DNA from: Candidatus Rokuibacteriota bacterium
GTDB lineage: Bacteria; Methylomirabilota; Methylomirabilia; Rokubacteriales; JACOUJ01
Assembly (NCBI GenBank): GCA_016177865.1
Contig: JACOUJ010000017.1
Location: 1-5,155, forward strand
Direction of reading: 5' to 3'
Length of the DNA stretch: 5,155 nucleotides
Shown here: positions 1-5,155 of the stretch, piece after piece
How the letters are laid out: every line of letters starts with the position of its first letter
Position numbering within the stretch: the stretch's first letter is position 1
Position numbers and translations under genes: made by a program
The notes under the pieces: model-generated
Told to the model about the DNA's origin: nothing
Seen by the model: the letters and a program-made list of their open reading frames with translations, nothing else
Database searches by the model: none

Positions 1-444
1 CGCCTGGACGGAGACGTCCAGGCCCGAGGTCGGCTCGTCCAGGATGATCATGCTGGGCTGGAGCATGAGAATGCGCGCCAGGCCGACGCGCCGTTGCTGG
101 CCGCCGCTCAGCTCGTGGGGGTAGAGGTCCAGGTGGGCGTCCGGCAGACCCACCGCCCGCAGGATCTCCTGGACGCGCGTCGCGCGCTCGCGCCGCGCGA
201 GCGGGGTGTGGATCTTCAGCGGCTCGTGGAGGGAATGCGTGATCTTCCAGCGCGGATCGAGTGACGCGCCGGGGTCCTGGTACACGTACTGGAGGTGCCG
301 GGCGACCCGCCGGCGTGCCTTCTTCAAGCGCTGGGCGGTGACGTAAAGGCAGGACGCCTCAAGCCGCGCTAGGCCCGTGCCGAGGCGGTCGGTTTTGGCT
401 TCTCCAGGCGTGGCGAATTCACTACACTGTAGCGAGTCCAGTGC
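1..444 (-). pseudogene. Oligopeptide/dipeptide-type ABC transporter ATP-binding subunit, partial and probably 5'-truncated
   Basis: Read on the minus strand, this frame is open from a TAG at 445-447 to the left edge (148 codons). It encodes an ABC ATPase of the OppF/DppF type, which powers import of peptides or similar solutes from the cytoplasmic face of the membrane. Visible in order: a Q-loop region HLQYVYQDPGASLDPR (near 240-290), the signature LSGGQQRR (near 85-110), and Walker B with D-loop LDEPTSGLD (near 20-50). The H-loop lies beyond the window. The N-terminal part is abnormal. Where a Walker A (GxxGxGKS/T) should stand, the frame reads PGEAKTDRLGTGLARLE. The stretch from there to the Q-loop is shorter than I expect for the family, and the frame has no ATG or GTG start; only a CTG (439-441) and an internal TTG (325-327) are available. 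The other minus-strand frames do not restore a Walker A. I infer that the original 5' end was lost by rearrangement near 385-440. The family call is firm; calling it broken is likely but not proven. Confidence 0.8.
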
Positions 445-449
445 CTACA
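422..449. repeat. Three alternating CTACA/TGTAG pentamers at the ABC/hsdR junction
   Basis: CTACA (422-426) and TGTAG (428-432) form a 5-bp inverted repeat around one central base. A second CTACA (445-449) can pair with the same TGTAG across a 12-base gap and overlaps the first codons of the hsdR remnant. A TACACT (423-428) in the same stretch resembles a -10 box 12 bases ahead of the GTG at 441, which would suit a short-leader transcript, but no good -35 stands at the right distance. It could be an operator, a promoter remnant or chance. Confidence 0.25.
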
Positions 450-778
450 CGAGAGGATCGGGCACGGGTCACGATTGACGCGGCGCTCCAAGCCGCCGGC
501 CGGTCTGCGCAGGACTCCGCGCGGGCCAATCTCCAGGCGGCTCGGGCGTCCCCCTGTGGAATCTTCCCCTCAAGTCGGGCTACGGCTTCGCCGGCTACCT
601 CCTCTATGTCGACGGCAGGGCGGCCGGCATCATCGAGGCCAAGAGGGAGTAGACAACGCTCGCCGGCATCGAGCCGCAGGCCGAGCGCTACGCACAGGGG
701 ATATCTGAGACCCTCCCCGCCGTCTATCGACCGCTGCCCTTCGTCTGTCAGAGCACGGGGGTCGAGACCCGGTTCACC
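441..778 (+). pseudogene. hsdR: Type I restriction enzyme R subunit, N-terminal remnant (frameshifted, nonsense, active-site change)
   Basis: A GTG at 441 opens a frame reading PTREDRARVTIDAALQAAG and continuing to NLQAAR near 543, which resembles the start of HsdR restriction subunits. The match then moves to another frame: GVPLWNLPLKSGYGFAG, LLYVDGRAAGIIEAKRE, a TAG stop at 650-652, then TTLAGIEPQAERYAQG and on through RPLPFV and GVETRFT to about 778. Loss of one G in the run at 544-546 would join the two frames. HsdR is the ATP-dependent translocase and nuclease subunit of type I restriction-modification, and this region is its PD-(D/E)XK nuclease domain. The ExK is present as EAK (near 635-643), but the Asp I expect before YLLYVDG (family usually ADY) is Gly here. 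The helicase domains and the hsdM and hsdS genes are absent, so this is a dead fragment. The name rests on pattern recognition of the conserved N-terminal block. Confidence 0.8.
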
Positions 779-984
779 GGCGCATCCTCGAGACCCTCGA
801 CGACCACCGATGGTGCGGATTCCACTCCACGTTCCTGGGATCCGGCAGAACTTCGCACCTGCTTGGACGGGAGTGCCCCAATCTTGTTGACTGGCAGTGA
901 CCCGAAGAGGTAAGGAGGCTAAGTCTGCGAGTGGTCTCCGATTCTTGATCCTTCAAGAGACGGCCCCTTGGGCGAGGTTAGAGC
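779..984. other. Region without a convincing gene, between the hsdR remnant and the STAND gene
   Basis: The HsdR resemblance stops near 778. One plus-strand frame then reads ILETLDDHRWCGFHSTFLGS and runs to a TGA at 898-900. It might be the tail of another decayed gene, but I do not recognise it. A strong Shine-Dalgarno-like AAGGAGG follows at 912-918 and serves no obvious reading frame: the GTG at 931 is 12 bases away and gives only five codons. No tRNA, terminator or clear promoter was seen. Confidence 0.35.
974..977 (+). promoter_or_regulatory. Ribosome binding site fixing the GTG start of the STAND gene
   Basis: GAGG ends seven bases before the GTG at 985. An in-frame TAG at 979-981 lies between them, so no start further upstream in this frame is possible. 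That makes GTG 985 the earliest start, and it places the DUF4062 motif RVFLSSTFRDL at residues 9-19, as expected for an N-terminal domain. Confidence 0.65.
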
Positions 985-3900
985 GTGCTTCAGCTGCCGG
1001 TTGATGTCCGCGTCTTCTTAAGTTCAACGTTTCGAGACCTCCGTACAGTCCGGCAGGACATAGCTACCCGCCTCCGAGAAGTTTTCGGAGCGCAACTTAT
1101 CACCATGGAGACCTTCGGTAGTGACGAAGCTTCGCCCGAACTAGCCTCTGTACGCCGAGTGGCTGAGTGTGATGTCTTTGTGGGCATTTACGCCAGGCGC
1201 TACGGGAGCATCGATCCCGCAAGCGGTAAGTCCATTACCGAGCTAGAGCTCGAAGAAGCCGAGCGCTGCTTCAGTAGCGGGAGGATCCTCGCGCTCCTCC
1301 TTTACGTACTTGACGAAGCCGCGCCGTCGGACCGCGACGATTCCGACGTCGACCGAGTGGCACGTGAAGGTGTTCAACGTCTCCGAGAGCGCGCCTGGCG
1401 TCATACCCCGACGGTTTTTCCCAAGCCGACCGACCTGCCCTTTCTCATCATCCGCGACGTATTAGCGCGACTGCTTGGCAGGTTTCAGCGTGAGGCTTTG
1501 CGCCTACGACCACTCCCAGGTTTACCGACGGCGGCTCGGCTCGCAAGGCCGATCGGGATGGAGTTCCTGAGGAGCACGGACCGGCGTTATCTGGTTGGCC
1601 GAGACGCAAAGATCCAGGAAATAGTCGAGGGAATTGGGCGACAACCTATCACGCTTCTGCTGGGGAGTTCGGGTGTGGGCAAGACTTCCCTCATCCACGC
1701 TGGGGTTTTTCCACGAATCGTGGAGGAAGGCTGGGTACCCGTCTACACGCGCCCTTTGGGTCTGCCTCAAAGCGACGTGTGCTCCAAGTTGGAGGCAACG
1801 ATCTTTGAAGGCAGACCCTCCTACCGTGGTCCACTTCCTCCGCTCCTCGCGCAGGTCGTCGCGGCCTTAGAGGGCGCACGCCTTCTCCTCGTGGTCGATC
1901 AGTTTGAGGACATCCTGTCGTCGCGCGAGCCCCTCGAAACAGAACGGTTGATTGGAGACCTTCAGGAGCTGTACCGGTTACCGAGCGCGGGATTCGGCGT
2001 GTTGATAAGTTACCGAGCCGACATGGAGGGACGTCTCGGACACCACTGGCAGCAGACCACTGGAGATCCGGCGGGATTGCCACGCGTCTATCTACCAGGG
2101 ATTCCCCCGGACGAGGCTTGGGAGGGAGCAAAGACTGCGTCTGTCGATCTTGGCCTGGTGATAAGCCTAGAAGCGGAAGATGAAGCCAGGATCAAGGGAG
2201 ATTTTGTCGTCGAGGGTAAAGCGGTGGGCGAAACCGGTATCTATCCGCCCCACCTCCAAATCTTCGTTGAGCATACTTGGCGGACCAAGGAAGAAACGGG
2301 CTCCGCGTATGACATCCAACGGTATCTCAAGTCCGGCACGATCCACGGAATCGTTGGGAGTTATCTCACCGGGCTCCTCGCGTATGCCCAGGATCGCGAA
2401 GGTCATGCCCAAAGGATCCTGGTCGCGTTAGTACGCAGCTACGGCGTCAGGGCGCAGCGCACGATTGACGAGATCGCCGCTGAGACGGGGTTGGCATCGT
2501 CGCGGTGCGAAGAGGTCTTGGAGCAGCTGGTCGACCTGCGCCTCATTCGCCACATCGACGGCTGTTACGAGGTCACCCACGACTACGTCGCGCGCGAGGT
2601 AGTCGATAGGCTGATCGACCCGGGGGAGCGAGAGCTCAAACGCTGCAGGGAACTGCTTGCCACCAAGGCTGCGGCGTTTGCCACGACGGCCAGCCGCCTG
2701 AGTCCTGCGGAGGTCGCGCTGCTGTATCGGTTTCGGCAAGACATCAGGCCCGACCAGGCCGAACTGCGCCTGATCCTCGTTTCATGGCTACGAGAGGACG
2801 TTCCAGGAGTCATCTGGCTTAACTGTGCAAGGCCTGAGGATCTTGTTCAGTGGATCCAGGAGGAGGACGAACGCCAGGAACTAGGCGACGAGGAAAGGGC
2901 GTCTGCAGCTCTACTATGTCGCCGCGTCGCGGGTGTGTCGTTAGGGGACCGTGAATGGGCCGCCTTCCGCCGATACCAGCTCGGAGTTGAGTTGGCAGCG
3001 CTGATCGGCGAGGAGCCGATTGCGTGTCCTGAAAAGATCCTCTTATGGGCGCTTCGGAATCGACAGCGACACGTTCGGGAGGCAGCGTTGACCGCAGTCG
3101 AAGTAAGGATTTGCAGGGGGGAGTGGCATTGGCTCTCCCGCCTGCGCGGGAGCTCCAGCGAGCCTCTCCGGGTCGCGTACGAGCGACTCGTTCTCCAAGA
3201 GACCGTGCCGATGCCGCCCGAAGGCTTGCGGGATCGTGGCATAAGTGGGTTCCGCCAGCTCAGAGCCCTGGCGTCAGCGCGTAGCACTGCATCGGCCCGG
3301 GCAGGTCTCAGGGCGCTAAGGGCTAGCCGGCCGGATGCCAGGTCCCTGATCTTCGGTCAAGCCTTATCGGTCAGGGCGGGACAAGGGATCGCTGCGCTCA
3401 TGAGGCGAACGGACAGGGCAAGAACGGACGTAGTCACGGTCCTTGCCGGCGCCGCAGGATATGGGCTCAACGTAACCGACCTTCGTCACATAGCGGCGGC
3501 GTACGTTCGCGCCAATCGTCAGGAGTGGCGCCGCCTTCTGGTGCGGCGCGCGGCGCAGACTGAGTGGGCACGGGAAAGAGCGTATCAACTTTCGAGGAAC
3601 TGCGAGAGGCGGGCAGTAGCACTAGGGGAGGCGTTTCTCAGGGCAGCTTCACGCAGCAGTGCCCACCTGATCCGTGCGACCTTTTTAAGAATAGAGTTGA
3701 CCCCGTCTGCCTACACCATTGCCCTCAGCCTCATTCAAAATGGCAGCCGCGACGACATCGTCCTGGTCTTGAGACGCATCGCTGAGGCGAGGTACGAGGT
3801 GCTTTACTGGCCACAGTGGATGCTCGCACGGGCGCTTGCAAGGAGAATGGCGGAGGTCGGAGGCGTCATACCTGAGCCTCTCAGGGCCGTGCTGGATAGG

Positions 3901-4251
3901 CGAGCGTTCTGGGAGCATCCGCGGGCGGCGGGGATCCGAATGGGGCCAGACGACCTTCTACCGCTGGCCAACTCTGATAACCGCCCGTTGTTCATACGCC
4001 TTGTAGCTCACGCCTTGGTTGGGGCAGCGACATTGGAAGATGCGGAACTCCTTTGCCGCCTCGCAACGCATGGTTATCGCATGGTTGCGCGTGCGGCCGG
4101 GCTACGCCTCGTTGTACTCGCCGGCAGCGACGGGATCGGAAGGCTGCAGAAGGCATTAGTGACCGTGGATGAACACGAAGATCTCAACTCTCTACTCACG
4201 GCGACGCGTGACGCGGAGCTTCAGCTCTACGGCTTAGCCCAGCTCTGGTAG
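985..4251 (+). CDS. DUF4062-STAND NTPase with helical C-terminal region; candidate single-gene anti-phage sensor/effector
   Basis: A 1088-residue, probably cytoplasmic protein; I see no signal peptide or membrane segment. Domains in order: DUF4062 (about 6-165), with RVFLSSTFRDL at 9-19, VGIYARRYG at 66-74, SITELELEEA at 83-92 and the later FPKPTDLPFL block at 145-154. Next comes a STAND-type P-loop NTPase (about 200-450), with entry motif YLVGRD at 202-207, Walker A GSSGVGKTS at 227-235 (Lys233), Walker B LLVVDQFED at 301-309 (Asp305), an arginine-containing strand SYRADM at 342-347 and PHLQIFVEHTW at 422-432. A winged helix (about 455-545) ends in YEVTHDYVAREV at 528-539. Residues 555-1088 are Arg/Ala/Leu-rich helices, possibly HEAT-like, with no recognisable TPR or WD40 signature. 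The NTPase resembles the nSTAND1-type group of bacterial conflict proteins. By analogy, the C-terminus would sense a trigger, the NTPase would oligomerise on NTP binding, and DUF4062 would be the effector. This role is inferred. All motifs look intact. G+C is lower than in the flanks, suggesting transfer. No co-directional partner gene is visible. Confidence 0.93.
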   Translation: MLQLPVDVRVFLSSTFRDLRTVRQDIATRLREVFGAQLITMETFGSDEASPELASVRRVAECDVFVGIYARRYGSIDPASGKSITELELEEAERCFSSGRILALLLYVLDEAAPSDRDDSDVDRVAREGVQRLRERAWRHTPTVFPKPTDLPFLIIRDVLARLLGRFQREALRLRPLPGLPTAARLARPIGMEFLRSTDRRYLVGRDAKIQEIVEGIGRQPITLLLGSSGVGKTSLIHAGVFPRIVEEGWVPVYTRPLGLPQSDVCSKLEATIFEGRPSYRGPLPPLLAQVVAALEGARLLLVVDQFEDILSSREPLETERLIGDLQELYRLPSAGFGVLISYRADMEGRLGHHWQQTTGDPAGLPRVYLPGIPPDEAWEGAKTASVDLGLVISLEAEDEARIKGDFVVEGKAVGETGIYPPHLQIFVEHTWRTKEETGSAYDIQRYLKSGTIHGIVGSYLTGLLAYAQDREGHAQRILVALVRSYGVRAQRTIDEIAAETGLASSRCEEVLEQLVDLRLIRHIDGCYEVTHDYVAREVVDRLIDPGERELKRCRELLATKAAAFATTASRLSPAEVALLYRFRQDIRPDQAELRLILVSWLREDVPGVIWLNCARPEDLVQWIQEEDERQELGDEERASAALLCRRVAGVSLGDREWAAFRRYQLGVELAALIGEEPIACPEKILLWALRNRQRHVREAALTAVEVRICRGEWHWLSRLRGSSSEPLRVAYERLVLQETVPMPPEGLRDRGISGFRQLRALASARSTASARAGLRALRASRPDARSLIFGQALSVRAGQGIAALMRRTDRARTDVVTVLAGAAGYGLNVTDLRHIAAAYVRANRQEWRRLLVRRAAQTEWARERAYQLSRNCERRAVALGEAFLRAASRSSAHLIRATFLRIELTPSAYTIALSLIQNGSRDDIVLVLRRIAEARYEVLYWPQWMLARALARRMAEVGGVIPEPLRAVLDRRAFWEHPRAAGIRMGPDDLLPLANSDNRPLFIRLVAHALVGAATLEDAELLCRLATHGYRMVARAAGLRLVVLAGSDGIGRLQKALVTVDEHEDLNSLLTATRDAELQLYGLAQLW

Positions 4252-4470
4252 GCAGCCGGTAGGTTACCTGTGGTTGAGGGCGCGGGCGAGGTTCTACGTG
4301 GCCGAGGCTGTTCGCCCTACCGGGGCAGGTCTTCGCCTTCAGGGTCCCGTTGAAAGACGGCTCAAACCTAGCCTGGCACCACGGAGTCCACGATAGGGAG
4401 GCTGTTGAACAAGCGGTCCTCGAAGCCGTCCAGAGCATCGCAGATAAGCTTCCCTGGGGCGGACAGCCTT
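4252..4470 (+). pseudogene. Possible remnant of an unidentified plus-strand gene in the convergent intergenic space
   Basis: Between the stop codons of the STAND gene and the opposing helicase gene, one plus-strand frame from about 4308 reads PGQVFAFRVPLKDGSN, then HHGVHDREAVEQAVLEAVQS and ADKLPWGG, reaching about 4465. It has a protein-like, helix-forming composition. It has no credible start: about 35 bases upstream, another frame holds ARFYVAEAVRP, which could be its displaced beginning after a frameshift. Past about 4470 the same frame is only the antisense shadow of the helicase gene. I do not recognise the family. It may be the 3' piece of a gene cut by the same events that shaped the left side, or a chance open frame. 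No rho-independent terminator is visible; GGTA/TACC at 4258-4268 is too short and lacks a T-tract. Confidence 0.3.
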
Positions 4471-5154
4471 CTACCTCCAGCGTTCCCGGATATAAGGCCC
4501 TCCGTCAACCGACCCGACCGGTCCGCCACGTAGAAAACTCGAGAATGGTCTTGCAGTTCCCACACGCGGCCGACCTGCACGCGCCGTGGGACCCAGGCGC
4601 CGGCGGGCCCACGTGCAGAAAAGAAACTCACGCGTCCGCGTCATCGCCACGTAAAGCAGACGGCGCTCCTCGGCCAAGGCGGCATCTGGCCGAGGGATAA
4701 TCCCCTCCTCCACGGCCGCGACGATCGTGGCTCGGACCGTCAGCCCCTTCGCGCTCTGCATCGTCATGATGCGTACGCCTGCGCTTCGGGCCTGTGCCTG
4801 ATCCTTGGCGATCGAGCCGAGCTGGCCGAGGTACCGGCCGAGGCTCTGATCTGGCTCGGCCAGCCCCTCCTCGAGCGACCCGAGCAGGTCGCGGAGGTTC
4901 TCCGTCGCCGTAGGCGCCACGTCGCTGCCCGCTCTCTTGAGGATCCACCGGCCCCAGCCATCCTGCGGCTCTTCGTCCGGCGTTGGGTTGGCACCCAACC
5001 ACGCCAGCACCCCCTCGACCAAGTCCCGCGCCCTGTTGCTGGATGCAGTCGGGCCGCCTGGGAAGCCCTGCCCATAGCCGTTGAGCCAGGCACGTCCGAC
5101 GCCAACCCGCTGCGCCCGAGCCCACCCGTAGACGTAGCTGAGAAACCCACCCCC
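4471..5154 (-). CDS. UvrD/PcrA-type superfamily 1 DNA helicase, C-terminal part (5' end outside window)
   Basis: The minus-strand frame is open from the right edge to a TAG at 4471-4473, giving about 227 residues of the C-terminal (2A/2B) part of an SF1A helicase, an enzyme that unwinds DNA 3' to 5' using ATP. Motif V appears as RIMTMQSAKGLTVRA (about 4770-4725), followed by the family's EEGIIP block. Motif VI is EERRLLYVAMTRTRE (about 4671-4627), carrying the arginine that contacts ATP. The final 50 or so residues are basic and Gly-rich and look like a natural end. Motif V reads MQSAKGL where UvrD and PcrA usually have IHxAKGLE, which points to a divergent accessory helicase rather than housekeeping UvrD. 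Walker A and the other N-terminal motifs lie beyond the window. The gene faces the STAND gene tail to tail and so is not in its operon. It could be a repair helicase or part of a neighbouring defence system; the sequence here cannot decide. Confidence 0.85.
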   Translation of the reverse strand, partial: GGGFLSYVYGWARAQRVGVGRAWLNGYGQGFPGGPTASSNRARDLVEGVLAWLGANPTPDEEPQDGWGRWILKRAGSDVAPTATENLRDLLGSLEEGLAEPDQSLGRYLGQLGSIAKDQAQARSAGVRIMTMQSAKGLTVRATIVAAVEEGIIPRPDAALAEERRLLYVAMTRTREFLFCTWARRRLGPTARAGRPRVGTARPFSSFLRGGPVGSVDGGPYIRERWR

Positions 5155-5155
5155 G

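Noticed and set aside
441..890. A 149-codon plus-strand frame taken as an intact gene
   Set aside because: Only its first 35 or so codons resemble a protein family (HsdR N-terminus). After 545 the HsdR match continues in another frame, and the rest is low-complexity Ser/Arg/Pro.
887..892. TTGACT as a -35 box for the STAND gene
   Set aside because: No acceptable -10 box stands 16-18 bases downstream; the best candidate, TAAGGA, matches poorly and overlaps the AAGGAGG element.
1691..2131. A 146-codon minus-strand frame inside the STAND gene
   Set aside because: It lies opposite well-conserved NTPase motifs (Walker A edge, Walker B and the RAD strand), so it is an antisense shadow; its Arg/Pro-rich translation has no recognisable motif.
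2847..3287. A 146-codon minus-strand frame opposite the C-terminal region
   Set aside because: Ser/Arg-rich antisense shadow with no motif and no ribosome binding site noted.
4258..4268. GGTA/TACC hairpin after the STAND stop as a terminator
   Set aside because: Only a 4-bp stem with a 3-base loop and no following T-tract.
4368..4631. An 87-codon minus-strand frame past the helicase stop
   Set aside because: Mostly out-of-frame overlap with the helicase C-terminus. It extends into the intergenic region but shows no family motif; the plus-strand frame there looks more protein-like.
4628..5150. Other long minus-strand frames over the helicase region
   Set aside because: They overlap the frame carrying helicase motifs V and VI and read as Arg/Gly-rich noise.
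1..5155. CRISPR arrays, tRNA or rRNA genes, transposase genes or terminal inverted repeats
   Set aside because: No regularly spaced repeats, no cloverleaf-like sequence, no transposase motifs and no long inverted repeats seen on reading both strands.

Overview
The window comes from a GC-rich bacterium. Hand counts of single 60-base lines give 73% G+C (61-120) and 70% (4921-4980). The lineage cannot be fixed from this sequence. There is one long intact gene, with broken or partial genes on both sides, which is typical of a variable accessory (defence-island) locus.

Layout. (1) Positions 1-444, minus strand: the reading frame of an oligopeptide/dipeptide-type ABC transporter ATPase that runs off the left edge. 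Q-loop, signature motif and Walker B are present, but no Walker A and no good start, so its 5' end appears cut off near 385-440. (2) Positions 441-778, plus strand: a decayed N-terminal piece of a type I restriction subunit (HsdR). It carries an apparent one-base deletion near 544-546, an in-frame TAG at 650-652 and loss of a conserved Asp. (3) Positions 779-984: no convincing gene. (4) Positions 985-4251, plus strand: a 1088-residue protein with an N-terminal DUF4062 domain (TIR-like by fold class), a central STAND-type P-loop NTPase with winged helix, and about 530 residues of helical C-terminal region without a recognisable repeat family. (5) Positions 4252-4470: convergent intergenic space that may hold a scrap of another plus-strand gene. 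(6) Positions 4471-5154, minus strand: the C-terminal part of a UvrD/PcrA-type superfamily 1 helicase running off the right edge.

How it fits together. The central gene has the three-part build of bacterial conflict (immune) ATPases: putative effector domain, signal-transducing NTPase, and a large putative sensor. It looks self-contained, with no co-directional partner gene in the window. Its base composition is lower in G+C than the flanks (57% and 53% in two sampled lines). Together with the restriction remnant upstream and the truncated transporter gene, this suggests an acquired defence gene at a site of repeated insertion and decay. The defence role is inference; the domain calls rest on motifs read directly from the sequence.
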